A stretch of DNA of 52,862 nt from Lachnospiraceae bacterium (GCA_017395635.1 JAFQOE010000011.1:1-52862); one strand, 5' to 3'; numbered from the stretch's first letter, positions 25,428-35,668 are shown. Translations and numbers: made by a program. The notes: a model not told the origin generated them from the sequence alone.

Positions 25428-25874
25428 CTACACATCCAACTCTTGAATAATACCTTGGATATTAAGCAAGGAAATTAATGTATTGTTATATTTTCCTACA
25501 CCCACTAAATTCATGCCTTGCTCATCATAATCCACTTTTTCAATAGAATCTTCTTCCAAAGTTACAACTTCTCGAACTTCATCAACTAATACACCAATCT
25601 TAGCATTATTTTCCGGTTTTACAATAATAATTCTCGTAGAATTACTATGTTCCTTTGCTTCCAAATCAAATTTATTACGCAAGCTCATAACCGGAATAAT
25701 TTCACCACGAAGATTAATAACACCCTCAAAATAATACTGCGCTTTCGGAACTCTTGTAATCTGCTGTAAACGAACAATATTATCAATAAATGAAATATCA
25801 ATTCCATATTGTTCATTATCTAATTTCACTACAATATATTGTTTTGCACCATTAACAACTGTATTTTCATCCAT
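25428..25874 (-). CDS. cheW: Chemotaxis coupling protein CheW
   Basis: This 148-residue scaffold links CheA to receptors. A single CheW domain is seen from QYIVVKLDNEQYGIDISFI, through YYFEGVINLRGEIIPVMSLR, to TLISLLNIQGIIQEL. GGAGG with eight intervening bases selects ATG 25874; a GTG nine bases upstream overlaps that site. It starts 12 bp after the cheA stop, as expected for a stoichiometric partner. Confidence 0.96.
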   Translation of the reverse strand: MDENTVVNGAKQYIVVKLDNEQYGIDISFIDNIVRLQQITRVPKAQYYFEGVINLRGEIIPVMSLRNKFDLEAKEHSNSTRIIIVKPENNAKIGVLVDEVREVVTLEEDSIEKVDYDEQGMNLVGVGKYNNTLISLLNIQGIIQELDV

Positions 25875-25886
25875 GATATGCACCTC

Positions 25887-27950
25887 CTAAACCAAAGAAT
25901 TCGAATCAATAATCAAGGCAACTTCACCATCACCAAGAATGGTAGCACCACTAATCATCCTATGAATATTGATATACTTACCTAGTGGTTTAATAACGAT
26001 TTCTTGCTGACCTAACAAGTTATCAATCACAAGACCTGTCTGCTTGTCACCCTTCTTAACAATAACAACTACTAAATTCTCTGGTTCATCCTCTCTTGGT
26101 GGACAATCTAGCATCTCATCTAAACGAACCAATGGAATAACTGTACCTCTTAAATTAATAACTTCTTTTTGCTGAACATATTTGATGTCACTTACCAAAA
26201 TATCCTCAATTGTAACAATAGAATTAAGAGGAATTGCATATTTCTCATTACGAACTTCAACCATAAGAGCCTGAATAATTGCAAGTGTAAGTGGCAAACG
26301 GATCGTAAACTTTGTTCCTTCTCCTAGTTTTGTTGAAACTTCAACATCACCACCCAATCCTTCAATTTTATTCTTTACTACATCAAGTCCAACACCACGG
26401 CCGGAAACGTCAGAAATCTTTTCAGCAGTAGAGAACGCTGGTCTAAATAACAACTCAACAGCTTCCTTCTCAGACATCATTTCAGCTTGTTCTTCTGTGA
26501 TATGTCCCTTCTCAATTGCCGAAGCTTTTACTTTCTCAACATCAATACCTTTACCATCATCTTCAACTTCAATCGTTACATTATTACCATCTTGATATGC
26601 ATTTAACAAAATAGTACCAACTTGTGGTTTTCCAAGTTTCAAACGATCAATTGTCGACTCTAACCCATGATCTGCCGAATTACGAAGCATATGCATCAAA
26701 GGATCACCAATCTCATCAATAACTGTACGATCCAATTCTGTATCTTCACCAGTCATAATAAGTTCCATGTCTTTTCCCAATTTCTTAGACAAATCACGAA
26801 TCATCCTTGGGAAACGATTAACAACACTTTCAATCGGAACCATTCGAACTTTCATAACAGATTCATGAAGATTTGTTGTAACTCTCTCCAAATATTCAAT
26901 CTGCTCATTAAAACTTTGCATAGATGTCTTACTATCTTCTTGATTACTAACAGATACCAATCCATTCTTTGCAATAATAAGCTCACTTACTAAATTCATA
27001 AGTACGTCAAGCTTTTCGATATCCACACGAACAGAACGATTGGCTACTGGTTTTCCACCACTCTTTGCAGGGGCAGAAGTCTTCTTTTTCAAATCTTCTT
27101 TCTTTTCGTTCTCATCCTTTTTCTCAACTTGAACAGAACTTACCACTTCCACATCACTCGGAATCTCATACTCTTCAAGCACAACTTCTTTAATTTCTGA
27201 TACATTTGTAATCACCTTCTTAACCGCTTCAATCGGTTTTGAAGAAATGACTATCATAGAAAAATCAAAATCAAACTTTTCATCTTCAATATCTTGTACA
27301 CCCGGAACAGACTTGATTATCTCGCCAACAGACTCTAATCCTTTGAAAACCAAAAACGCTCTTGCGGCTTTCAAAATACAGTTTTCATCAATATATACAG
27401 TCACACCGTACACATTCATATTCTTAGCTTTCGCTTCTGTAATTGCGTTCTTTTCAAAATCTGCAATTCCAATATGTAAAAACTTACGTTTATCCTCACC
27501 GGATGTAACTTCTTCTTTCTTTGTCACAGCCGTTTCCATTACGGCATCTACAATAGATGAGCCACCATCTGTTTCTAAGCATGCATTTAATGCTGCTATT
27601 ACATCCTCATTATCATTATCTCCTTCATCAGAAGAAGAAACAATACAACTCAAATACTCCTCAACTGCATCTAGGCATTTGAACACTGCATCCACCAAAT
27701 CAGGTGTAACACTCATCTTACCATTACGTACCTCTGAGAATACATTTTCCATATCATGCGTCAAACGTTGCATACGTTTGAATCCCATTGTACCGGCCAT
27801 ACCTTTCAAAGAATGAGCAGCTCTAAAAATCTCATTAACCGTATCAATATTATCCGGTTCAGACTCCAATATTAGCACCTGATCATTCAACGTTTGTAAA
27901 TGTTCCTTTGTTTCATCAATGAAAATCTCAAGATATTGACTTAAGTCCAT
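25887..27950 (-). CDS. cheA: Chemotaxis histidine kinase CheA
   Basis: This 687-residue kinase has all five domains. P1 carries the phosphorylated His46 in AAHSLKG. P2 (about 160-265) binds response regulators. P3 dimerises at VDIEKLDVLMNLVSELIIAK. P4 has the ATP-lid boxes LMHMLRNSADHGLES, DDGKGIDVEKV and SGRGVGLDVVKN. P5 is CheW-like (about 550-687). ATG 27950 follows GGGGG and is one base after the cheB stop (TAA-C-ATG). It phosphorylates CheY (37181-37543). CheB here has no receiver, so CheY may be the only receiver encoded in this cluster. Confidence 0.97.
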   Translation of the reverse strand: MDLSQYLEIFIDETKEHLQTLNDQVLILESEPDNIDTVNEIFRAAHSLKGMAGTMGFKRMQRLTHDMENVFSEVRNGKMSVTPDLVDAVFKCLDAVEEYLSCIVSSSDEGDNDNEDVIAALNACLETDGGSSIVDAVMETAVTKKEEVTSGEDKRKFLHIGIADFEKNAITEAKAKNMNVYGVTVYIDENCILKAARAFLVFKGLESVGEIIKSVPGVQDIEDEKFDFDFSMIVISSKPIEAVKKVITNVSEIKEVVLEEYEIPSDVEVVSSVQVEKKDENEKKEDLKKKTSAPAKSGGKPVANRSVRVDIEKLDVLMNLVSELIIAKNGLVSVSNQEDSKTSMQSFNEQIEYLERVTTNLHESVMKVRMVPIESVVNRFPRMIRDLSKKLGKDMELIMTGEDTELDRTVIDEIGDPLMHMLRNSADHGLESTIDRLKLGKPQVGTILLNAYQDGNNVTIEVEDDGKGIDVEKVKASAIEKGHITEEQAEMMSEKEAVELLFRPAFSTAEKISDVSGRGVGLDVVKNKIEGLGGDVEVSTKLGEGTKFTIRLPLTLAIIQALMVEVRNEKYAIPLNSIVTIEDILVSDIKYVQQKEVINLRGTVIPLVRLDEMLDCPPREDEPENLVVVIVKKGDKQTGLVIDNLLGQQEIVIKPLGKYINIHRMISGATILGDGEVALIIDSNSLV

Positions 27951-27951
27951 G

Positions 27952-28548
27952 TTAAAACACCCCCACTTTTTTAGTAATTTCTGCGCCAATTTTTTCTAAA
28001 GGCAATACGATATCCGCTATGCCATGATCCACAATTGCTTTTGGCATTCCATATACAACACAAGAATCCTTATGTTGTGCAATCGTGTATATTTGTTGCT
28101 TTTCACGAAGATTACGAATCCCCTCATATCCATCGCTTCCCATACCTGTCAAAACAGCACAAACAATATTGTTTATTTTAAGATCTGCGATGTTAGAAAA
28201 TGTAATATCCGCACAAGGTCTCAAACCATTGATTGGTTCCGAAAAGTCTTCCCGTGTAATGATTCTTCCATCCATATTTCTTACCAAAGTTAAATGAGTA
28301 CCACCCTTTGCAAGATATACATGTCCCTTTTCAAGAATCTCTCCATCTACCGCTTCACTAACTTTAATCTCACTTGCATCATTCAAACGCTGCGCCAGTG
28401 TAGCTGTAAACCCCTTCGGCATATGCTGCACTACTATAACAGGAGCATCTAACCTTTGAGCTAACAAAGGAATCACCTTATGTAACGCCTTGGGTCCGCC
28501 CGTTGAGCTAGCAATTATTACAAGCTTGTTAATTATATTTGCAGACAT
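27952..28548 (-). CDS. cheB: CheB methylesterase domain protein lacking a receiver domain
   Basis: This 198-residue protein consists only of the CheB esterase domain. The triad is intact: Ser15 (ASSTGGP), His42 (VVQHMPKGF) and Asp139 (TGMGSDG). Canonical CheB is about 340-370 residues with an N-terminal CheY-like receiver and linker; neither is present. The 143 bp upstream hold a terminator and a promoter rather than more coding sequence, so it is not a frameshifted full-length gene. GGGGTG precedes ATG 28548. It is the first gene of the chemotaxis/sigma unit. Activity should demethylate or deamidate receptors, but without phosphorylation control through its own receiver (inference). Confidence 0.88.
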   Translation of the reverse strand: MSANIINKLVIIASSTGGPKALHKVIPLLAQRLDAPVIVVQHMPKGFTATLAQRLNDASEIKVSEAVDGEILEKGHVYLAKGGTHLTLVRNMDGRIITREDFSEPINGLRPCADITFSNIADLKINNIVCAVLTGMGSDGYEGIRNLREKQQIYTIAQHKDSCVVYGMPKAIVDHGIADIVLPLEKIGAEITKKVGVF

Positions 28549-28577
28549 ATATTCACCCCGTATTTCTTAATGATTGT

Positions 28578-28583
28578 ATTATA
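28578..28583 (-). promoter_or_regulatory. Extended -10 promoter of the cheB-cheA-fliA unit
   Basis: The minus strand shows TGG-TATAAT about 30 bp before cheB, with a poor -35 but an extended -10. The dyad TGCAC-TTAT-GTGCA at 28610-28597 lies where a -35 would be and could be an operator. It follows the pilZ terminator, so cheB-fliA expression can be set apart from the upstream flagellar genes. Confidence 0.55.
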
Positions 28584-28627
28584 CCAAACATTGCTCTGCA
28601 CATAAGTGCATAGTAATGTTTACAATC

Positions 28628-28670
28628 AAAAAAATATCATATTATGTCTGTTTTCGACATAATATGATAT
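28628..28670 (-). terminator. Intrinsic terminator closing the flagellar structural unit after pilZ
   Basis: ATATCATATTATGTC (15 bp, 28670-28656 read on the minus strand) is a perfect inverted repeat of 28648-28634, with a 7-nt loop. Six T follow on the minus strand (complement of 28628-28633), and no T-run follows on the plus strand. It begins 22 bp after the pilZ stop codon, in the middle of what would otherwise look like a single fla/che operon. Confidence 0.88.
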
Positions 28671-28691
28671 TAAAATCAATCGAACTAAACT

Positions 28692-29411
28692 TTATTGTTG
28701 CGAACGACGTTTTCGTTGTTCACCAAAAATATACTGAATAATCTTTTCTCTCTCTCTATTCTCTATCTTCCAAAACATAATTCGTTGATCATAAATTGAA
28801 TTATTATTGATGTTGCGTTCTGAGCGTAACAATTCTGCGTAAGTATATATAACTTCAACTTGTTCATTATACTCAATGTCAAATTGCACCTCAACAAAAG
28901 AATCTTTCTTTTCCTGATAAGCAGAGACAAAGCGTATGCCTCCTCCACTTAAGTCAATCATAATCGCATCTTTCCAGACTAGACCTCTATCATCTACACA
29001 GTATTTTTCACCAGCACGTACCTTCTCAAACTCCTCGCCCTCGACAATGCGATACTTTATCGGTTTACGACACTCCAATCGAAAAAATTGTCTTCGTTGA
29101 ACTTTTTCCAAAGGAGTAACCAGTTCTATTTCCATCAAAAAGAAACCACCCTTACGATAACGTCCGGTAACAGCAATTTCGCAACATATTAATCCTGTAT
29201 TGGTATAAAATGTTGCTTTAAAACGTTGACCCACATTAAGCGGAACAACCGTACCACTACGCATCGGCATCGCTGCATACATACGATCATTCGGAGCTTC
29301 ATCTAATATCTGACTTATATATTTATCAGGTTTTTTATCCGGATCAACAGAGAGTCTTGTTTCAATTTTCTCCAATTCCAATTTGTCCCCAATAGAAATT
29401 CTACTATCCAT
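28692..29411 (-). CDS. YcgR-like flagellar brake protein with PilZ domain
   Basis: This 239-residue protein has a YcgR N-terminal domain (1-100) followed by a PilZ domain that binds cyclic di-GMP. The RxxxR motif appears as RRQFFR (106-111), and the D/NxSxxG motif as DLSGGG (about 152-157). Members bind c-di-GMP and slow the flagellar motor by contacting FliG, FliM or MotA. The C-terminal tail is Arg/Lys/Gln-rich. It is the last gene before the strong terminator at 28628-28670, 5 bp downstream of flhG. No GGDEF or EAL protein is encoded in the window. Confidence 0.9.
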   Translation of the reverse strand: MDSRISIGDKLELEKIETRLSVDPDKKPDKYISQILDEAPNDRMYAAMPMRSGTVVPLNVGQRFKATFYTNTGLICCEIAVTGRYRKGGFFLMEIELVTPLEKVQRRQFFRLECRKPIKYRIVEGEEFEKVRAGEKYCVDDRGLVWKDAIMIDLSGGGIRFVSAYQEKKDSFVEVQFDIEYNEQVEVIYTYAELLRSERNINNNSIYDQRIMFWKIENREREKIIQYIFGEQRKRRSQQ

Positions 29412-29416
29412 ACGCT

Positions 29417-30298
29417 CTACCTATTCTTTTTCTTTGATTTAATAAAGTTAAGTAAAACCTTTGCAATTCCAATCTTCTCAACTTCTTTAAACGACTTGTC
29501 TAATAGTTTACCACATATATTCCTAATTCGTAAAGCAGATTCACTCTCGGGATTATGAATGGATATCGGTTTTTGTTCCAAAACAGCTGTAATCAACTGT
29601 TTATCCATAGGAATATACCCTAGATACTCCAACTCAATATTTAAAAACTTCGATACAACTAATCTGATCTTGTCAAAAATCTCCTGTCCTTCTTCCGGAT
29701 TATTAACTCGATTCGCAACGACCTTTATTGACTTTTGATCTCGCTTAAATTCTTTTTTACGATTAACTGCTTTCAAAAGAGAATATGCATCTGTAATAGA
29801 GGTTGGTTCCGGAGTAACAACCAACAGTACTTCCGGAGAACTTAAAACAAATTCTATTACTGAATCTGCAATTCCGGCGCCTGTATCAATAATAATAACA
29901 TCATAGAGACTATCCAATTTCACCAACTTAGCAATCAATTTTTTCAATTTCTCTTTATCTAGATTAACTAAATCCTGCACGCCCGAACCGCCGGAAATAA
30001 ATCCAACACCCAGTGGTCCTTCTGTAATAATCTCTTCAATAGACTTATTATTAAAAATCAAATCTGCCAAATTATATTGTGGACGAATCCCTAACATAAT
30101 CTCAACATTTGCCAAACCGAAATCTGCATCTAAAATCACAACCTTCTTACCCTGTTGACGTAATTGAAGCGCCAAATTTACTGACAAACTTGTTTTTCCT
30201 ACTCCACCTTTACCACTTGTAACTGTAATCACTCTTGCAGATGGCGCCTGTTCTTTTAACAATTCGACTTTTTCTCTTAACTTATCTGCCTGATCCAT
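29417..30298 (-). CDS. flhG: Flagellar number regulator FlhG (MinD-like ATPase)
   Basis: This 293-residue MinD/ParA ATPase sets flagellar number and place together with FlhF. The N-terminus DQADKLRE matches the DQAxxLR motif that activates the FlhF GTPase. The deviant Walker [11 protein letters not shown] (28-37) follows, then [16 protein letters not shown] and [11 protein letters not shown]. The C-terminal basic helix should bind membrane. The start ATG 30298 lies inside the end of flhF (17-base overlap) and uses GGAGG within the flhF codons, so the two are coupled. An alternative GTG overlaps the binding site and is rejected. Confidence 0.95.
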   Translation of the reverse strand: MDQADKLREKVELLKEQAPSARVITVTSGKGGVGKTSLSVNLALQLRQQGKKVVILDADFGLANVEIMLGIRPQYNLADLIFNNKSIEEIITEGPLGVGFISGGSGVQDLVNLDKEKLKKLIAKLVKLDSLYDVIIIDTGAGIADSVIEFVLSSPEVLLVVTPEPTSITDAYSLLKAVNRKKEFKRDQKSIKVVANRVNNPEEGQEIFDKIRLVVSKFLNIELEYLGYIPMDKQLITAVLEQKPISIHNPESESALRIRNICGKLLDKSFKEVEKIGIAKVLLNFIKSKKKNR

Positions 30299-31577
30299 AT
30301 CCGTCGCCACCTCCTAACACTTGTTTTGCGATAACTTGTGGATTCATCACCTCAATATCATCAGGCACATTTTGTCCATATGATACATAAGATAACGACA
30401 TACCGGTATCCAGCTTAATATTCAAAATGTTACCGATGGCATCCGTTTCATCTAACTTTGTAAAAATCAAACTATATTCACCTATATCTGAATATAGTGA
30501 TGTGATTTTCTTCAAATCCTTATATTTCGTTGTTGCACTAAGCACCAAATACGTCAATTGGCTATATCCCTCAAAGGCTTCATATAACTTTTTCAAGTCT
30601 TGGAATTGCTCTTTATTCTTATGAGAACGCCCGGCAGTATCCACCAAAATATAATCATAATCCTTATACTTTGGGAAAACCTCATCCAAATCCTTCACTT
30701 CATATACCACTTCAACAGGAATAGACAAAATATTAGCGTAAGTTTTTATCTGTTCAACTGCAGCAATTCGGTAAGTATCCGAAGTAAATATCGCAATCTT
30801 TTTCTTTTCTTCCAAGATTAATTTAGATGACAATTTTGCAATCGTTGTTGTTTTTCCAACACCTGTAGGTCCTACAAAAAATATAGCTTTAGGCTTTTTG
30901 TCATCCTTATCAAAACGAATCGGTTTGGTCTGTCCAAGTTTAAGAATAATTTTCTGATATACACAGGCTAACATATCATCTAAGGTACGAATGGTACCTG
31001 AGTTGGTAATTTCATCAATAACCTGCTTTGCATAAGAAAATGAAACTTCATTATTCGTTAATTGTTCAATAATCAAATCAATTGATTTGTTTTTCAAACT
31101 TGTTTTTCCTTCTGCATCATCTTCTTTCTTTTCCGAAACACCCTCTTTACTCTCTACCTTTTTATCCTGAGATGTTTTCTTTTGACTCGAAGAAGACTTT
31201 TGCTTATTCTCATTTTTTTGCGATTCAATCTGTTGTTCTAACAACATCGCAAGGCTATTCAATTTTTCTTCTAATTCCTTTGCCTCTTTAGATTCTTTCG
31301 ATTCATCACTCTTCGTTTTTAACTCAGGATGAAGCTTTTCATCAATTTTTGCATTAAATTGAGAAGAAGTTTTACTTGCTTTTTCCTCTGTCTTTTCTTT
31401 ATTATTTACCTCATCAACAGCCGCAGTAACTTCAACTTGGGTTTTTCGAAATGCCTTAAACAATCCCTTCGGTTTAACCGTCTTGATATTCATAACAATC
31501 GCGTCTTTGCCTAAATCATTTTTTGCCAGCATAATAGCTTCTGTCTCAGTAGCTGCTTGAAATTTTTTAATTATCAT
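30282..31577 (-). CDS. flhF: Flagellar SRP-type GTPase FlhF
   Basis: This 431-residue SIMIBI GTPase places the first flagellar parts at the right membrane site. The N-terminal B domain ([19 protein letters not shown]) is followed by a long low-complexity Lys/Glu/Ser/Gln linker (about 56-165). The N and G domains follow: P-loop [10 protein letters not shown] (236-245), [17 protein letters not shown] (about 265-281) and DTAGRSHKN, with KLDET for guanine binding. It overlaps the end of flhA by 11 bases and contains the start of flhG. Length and order flhA-flhF-flhG are typical. Confidence 0.95.
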   Translation of the reverse strand: MIIKKFQAATETEAIMLAKNDLGKDAIVMNIKTVKPKGLFKAFRKTQVEVTAAVDEVNNKEKTEEKASKTSSQFNAKIDEKLHPELKTKSDESKESKEAKELEEKLNSLAMLLEQQIESQKNENKQKSSSSQKKTSQDKKVESKEGVSEKKEDDAEGKTSLKNKSIDLIIEQLTNNEVSFSYAKQVIDEITNSGTIRTLDDMLACVYQKIILKLGQTKPIRFDKDDKKPKAIFFVGPTGVGKTTTIAKLSSKLILEEKKKIAIFTSDTYRIAAVEQIKTYANILSIPVEVVYEVKDLDEVFPKYKDYDYILVDTAGRSHKNKEQFQDLKKLYEAFEGYSQLTYLVLSATTKYKDLKKITSLYSDIGEYSLIFTKLDETDAIGNILNIKLDTGMSLSYVSYGQNVPDDIEVMNPQVIAKQVLGGGDGYGSGR

Positions 31578-33633
31578 TTATTGTCACCACCCCGATAGAC
31601 TGTAATTCTACATCTGATTCAATCTCATTATATGATATTACAATTAAATCCTTAAAATAATCTTTTGTCAGCTTTTTAAAGTACATTCTGACAATAGGAG
31701 ATGTAATAATAATCGGTGCCTTTCCTTGATTTTCCAGTTTCTTAAGTTCTGTTTCAACTGAATTCAATATCTTTTTTGTAGTTGCAGGATCTAGCGTAAT
31801 ATACGCTCCTTGTTCTGTCTGCTTTATTGAATTCATAATATCTTGTTCAATTCTAGGATCAAGTGTAACAACTGTAGTCATTTCTCCTTCTGAGAAATAT
31901 ATATTAGAAATTGCACGCTTTAATCTCTGGCGAACATACTCCGTTAACACATCTGTATCTCTCGTCGTCGAAGCATAGTCAGCAAGGGTTTCAAAAATTG
32001 TAACCAAATCTCGAATAGAAATTCCTTCCGACAACAGATTCTGTAACACTTTTTGAATTTCACCCACACCAAGTAATTTAGGTACCAACTCATCCACTAA
32101 TGTAGTATTGTTGTCTTTTACATTATTAATTAAGTTCTGTACATCCTGTCTTGTCAACAATTCATCTAAATGAGACTTAATAATCTCCGTCAAATGCGTC
32201 GCTATAATAGACGGCGGATCAACAACTGTATACCCCATAGACTCTGCACGTTCACGTTGTGCTTCAGTAATCCAAATAGCCGGCAAATGGAATGACGGTT
32301 CAAAAGTCGGAATACCTGTAATCTCTTCCTCTACATAACCCGGATTCATAGCCATGTAATGATCAAAAAGAATTTCACCTTCACTAATCTGAATGCCCTT
32401 AATCTTAATAATATACTGATTAGGGTTTAACTGAATATTATCTCTCAAACGAATAATCGGAACTACTGCACCTAATTCAAGCGCAATCTGTCTACGAATC
32501 ATAACAACTCGGTCTAACAAATCTCCACCTTGATTCACATCAGCAAGAGGAATAATACCATAACCAAACTCCAACTCAATCGGATCAACCTGTAACAGTG
32601 CATTTACATTTTCATGTCTACGAATTTCATCTGCCTGTACTTCTTCTTCCTTCACTTCATCTTCAATTGCTTCTATTTCTTGAGATTGTTTCATCAATCT
32701 ACCCACCACAATCAACGCAAGACCGATAGCAAGATAAATCAGAATACGTCCTTCCGCTCTTAACGGTGTAAAGATACCTAAAAAACAAAGTGTTCCACCA
32801 ACCATATACATTACTTGTGGTACATGGAACAACTGGTTAATCATAATATCGCCAATGTTACTAGCTTTTGAAGCTTTTGTAACTAAAATACCGGTAGCAA
32901 TCGAAATCAGCATAGACGGTATCTGCGAAACCAGACCATCACCAATCGTCAAGATTGTATACCTCGTAAGTGCCTCTGAAATTTCCATCCCCTGCATTAC
33001 AACACCCATAATGATACCGCCCAAAAGGTTAATGAACGTAATAATAAGACCCGCCGTAGCATCTCCTTTTACATATTTCGTAGCACCATCCATAGAACCA
33101 AAGAATGCTGACTCCTGTTGGATTTTCTCTCTCTGTTCCTTCGCCTCTTTATCAGTGATTGCACCAGTATTCAAATCCGCATCAATCGCCATCTGCTTAC
33201 CAGGCATCGCATCCAATGTAAAACGTGCAGTAACTTCAGATACACGTTCCGAACCTTTATTGATAACCACCATCTGAATAATGACTAATACAATAAAAAT
33301 AATCGAACCAACCACTAAATTACCACCACCAACGAAATTACCAAAAGTTTCTACCACAACTCCCGGATTACCGTCCAACAGAATAAGTTTCGTAGAAGAA
33401 ATATTCAACGATATACGAAAAACAGTAGAAAACAGTAAAATCGTAGGAAAACTTGACATTGCCAAAATTTCCTCTGCATATAAACAGTTAAATAATATTG
33501 CCAATGAAACCATAAGGTTAAATGTAATCAAAACATCCAACAACAAAGAAGGAATCGGAATAATGAACAAAATAATAGCCGCCAACAAATATAAGCCTAC
33601 AAAAACATCGCCTTTAAATGCTATTTTTTTCAT
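31567..33633 (-). CDS. flhA: Flagellar type III export gate protein FlhA
   Basis: This 688-residue export-gate protein has about eight membrane segments in residues 10-310 and a cytosolic C-domain (about 345-688) that docks chaperone-substrate complexes. The cytosolic FHIPEP-type region ARFTLDAMPGKQMAIDADLN is clear. Further marks are the LLGGIIMGVVMQGM segment and EYVRQRLKRAIS in the C-domain. ATG 33633 follows GGAGG by ten bases; a TTG two codons upstream is rejected. It lies 93 bp after flhB. Confidence 0.96.
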   Translation of the reverse strand: MKKIAFKGDVFVGLYLLAAIILFIIPIPSLLLDVLITFNLMVSLAILFNCLYAEEILAMSSFPTILLFSTVFRISLNISSTKLILLDGNPGVVVETFGNFVGGGNLVVGSIIFIVLVIIQMVVINKGSERVSEVTARFTLDAMPGKQMAIDADLNTGAITDKEAKEQREKIQQESAFFGSMDGATKYVKGDATAGLIITFINLLGGIIMGVVMQGMEISEALTRYTILTIGDGLVSQIPSMLISIATGILVTKASKASNIGDIMINQLFHVPQVMYMVGGTLCFLGIFTPLRAEGRILIYLAIGLALIVVGRLMKQSQEIEAIEDEVKEEEVQADEIRRHENVNALLQVDPIELEFGYGIIPLADVNQGGDLLDRVVMIRRQIALELGAVVPIIRLRDNIQLNPNQYIIKIKGIQISEGEILFDHYMAMNPGYVEEEITGIPTFEPSFHLPAIWITEAQRERAESMGYTVVDPPSIIATHLTEIIKSHLDELLTRQDVQNLINNVKDNNTTLVDELVPKLLGVGEIQKVLQNLLSEGISIRDLVTIFETLADYASTTRDTDVLTEYVRQRLKRAISNIYFSEGEMTTVVTLDPRIEQDIMNSIKQTEQGAYITLDPATTKKILNSVETELKKLENQGKAPIIITSPIVRMYFKKLTKDYFKDLIVISYNEIESDVELQSIGVVTINDN

Positions 33634-33726
33634 ATCCAATTCACCTCCTAACTTCTTTCAATATAACGACTTTCAATCTTTTTGATTTTGATATATTCAA
33701 ATCATATAACCATACACTAATCTTTA

Positions 33727-34854
33727 TCAACTAACTTTATTTCGAACCTGATATACATAAGCCAACACTTCTGCAACTGCTTGATATAACTCCGGAGGAA
33801 TCTCCGCATCCAATTCCACATTATAATATAGCATTCTTGCTAATGGCTTATTTTCAACAATTTCTACATTATTCTCCCGTGCTATTTCTTTAATTCTTCC
33901 TGCCAAGAAATCTGCACCTTTTGCCACAACCACCGGAGCCTGTCCTCTGCCGGACTCATAAGCTAACGCAACCGCAAAATGTGTAGGATTAGTAATAACT
34001 ACATCCGCTTGTGGTATAGCAGCCATCATACGTCGTTGAGATGCTTGTTGCATACGTCTCCGTTGTTGTCCTTTTACCTTCGGATCTCCTTCCTGGTTTT
34101 TGAATTCATCTTTGACTTCCTGCTTTGTCATCTTATTGTCTTCTTTAAACTTCCATTTTTGGTACAAAAAATCAGCTGCACCAACCACACAAAACAAAAT
34201 CACTATTTTTAAGAGAAGTTCTGTAATAATATCATACATTAATAACAAACCCTGATTTACCGACATGTCATACAACAAGAACAACTCTTCCATATGTTCT
34301 ACTAATACCGTATAACTAATATAGCTAATCGTAACTATTTTAATAATCGACTTTAACAATTCTATTAAAGTATTCATAGAAAACATACGTTTAAATCCAC
34401 TTATTGGATTTAATTTATCAAACTTTGGTTGCAATGGTTTCGTAGTAATCTGAAACTTAAATTGAAGTGTATTACTTAAAATTGCCACAACAAATCCTAA
34501 CAACAAAAACGGTGCTATAATCAACGTTATACTTAACAATGATTCTGATAACAAATACCGAAATTCTGCAACTTCAATATTATCATTCACATATCGTGGA
34601 ATCAATGTATAAAACGTATCAAAGGAGTCTAATAAATGTTCACCGACAAATCCTATTACAAATTTTATACACACAAAAAAGACAAGTAATGTTGCAGCCG
34701 TTGAAATCTCGGCACTTTTTGCCACATTACCCTCATTCCTTACATCTTTTAATTTCTTTGATGTTGCATCTTCTGTTTTTTCACCACCAGGACCTTCCTT
34801 TGCAAACATCTGAAGGTCTAATGGTAGCAATATCTTATATTGTATCTCTATCAT
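33727..34854 (-). CDS. flhB: Flagellar export switch protein FlhB
   Basis: This 375-residue protein controls the switch from rod/hook to filament export. It starts with a soluble stretch (FAKEGPGGEKTEDATSKK). Four membrane segments lie at about 50-230, and a cytosolic domain follows with the self-cleaving NPTH (about 289-292) in DVVITNPTHFAVAL. The charged linker KMTKQEVKDEFKNQEGDP is also conserved. ATG 34854 follows GGAG by eight bases. It lies 25 bp after the fliR stop codon. Confidence 0.96.
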   Translation of the reverse strand: MIEIQYKILLPLDLQMFAKEGPGGEKTEDATSKKLKDVRNEGNVAKSAEISTAATLLVFFVCIKFVIGFVGEHLLDSFDTFYTLIPRYVNDNIEVAEFRYLLSESLLSITLIIAPFLLLGFVVAILSNTLQFKFQITTKPLQPKFDKLNPISGFKRMFSMNTLIELLKSIIKIVTISYISYTVLVEHMEELFLLYDMSVNQGLLLMYDIITELLLKIVILFCVVGAADFLYQKWKFKEDNKMTKQEVKDEFKNQEGDPKVKGQQRRRMQQASQRRMMAAIPQADVVITNPTHFAVALAYESGRGQAPVVVAKGADFLAGRIKEIARENNVEIVENKPLARMLYYNVELDAEIPPELYQAVAEVLAYVYQVRNKVS

Positions 34855-34879
34855 TTGTAACACTCCATACTACTGTGTA

Positions 34880-35665
34880 TCACGAAACCATAAAAACATT
34901 CATAATTTGTTCAATCACAAGTTGCATCTGTTCATAAACATAATTCGTCACAGTAGGCAAAAATTGTAACGTAACAAATATAACTGCAAAACCCGTGAAA
35001 ATCTTTAATTGAAATCCAACTACAAACATGTTCATCTGTGGTGCAGTCTTTGCCAAAACACCAAGAATTACACTGACAAGGATTGTAGCAATCACCATCG
35101 GAATAGAAATTCGTAATGCAATCACAAAATATGATGTAATATATTCCAGCATAACATCGTATAACTTACCATTATCTACAACAACATTCCCAACAGGAAT
35201 CAAAACAAAAGAATCCGCAAGTGCCGATATTATAAAATAATGCATATTGGTCGTTAGCATAATAACCATAACAAGCATTTCATAAAATTGTGCTGTTATA
35301 GTTGTTTCTGTTCCAAAATTAGCATCAAAGCTAGAAACCATAGAAAAACCCATCTCACGATCCATAAACTGACCAGCCATATTAATAATTGACAAAGTAA
35401 TATTAGCCGTAAATCCCATGGTCAATCCAACAATCAGTTCTTTAATTAATATAATGGAATATTCTAAAAACGTCGTATATTCAATCGGTTCATAAGGATG
35501 TACTGCAACCATTGCATATGTAATCGCAATACCTATGAACAAACGGGCTCTTCTTGAAACATTTATGTTACCAAAAATGGGGGCAAACGCCATTGCTCCC
35601 ATCACTCTAACCAAAACAATTAAATAATATTCCCAATGATAGATTGAGAAGGTTTCTTCAATCAT
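34880..35665 (-). CDS. fliR: Flagellar export apparatus protein FliR
   Basis: This 261-residue core protein of the FliPQR export channel has six or so membrane segments. Family marks are the N-terminal LVRVMGAMAFAPIFGN and the later IINMAGQFMDREMGFSMVSS. The start follows GAGGTAGC and overlaps the end of the fliQ neighbourhood with a 3-bp gap. The gene order fliP-fliQ-fliR-flhB-flhA is standard. Confidence 0.95.
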   Translation of the reverse strand: MIEETFSIYHWEYYLIVLVRVMGAMAFAPIFGNINVSRRARLFIGIAITYAMVAVHPYEPIEYTTFLEYSIILIKELIVGLTMGFTANITLSIINMAGQFMDREMGFSMVSSFDANFGTETTITAQFYEMLVMVIMLTTNMHYFIISALADSFVLIPVGNVVVDNGKLYDVMLEYITSYFVIALRISIPMVIATILVSVILGVLAKTAPQMNMFVVGFQLKIFTGFAVIFVTLQFLPTVTNYVYEQMQLVIEQIMNVFMVS

Positions 35666-35668
35666 ACG

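Noticed and set aside
27247..27816. 189-codon plus-strand open frame opposite cheA
   Set aside because: It has no ribosome binding site or recognisable domain, and the opposite strand encodes the conserved CheA P1/P2 region.
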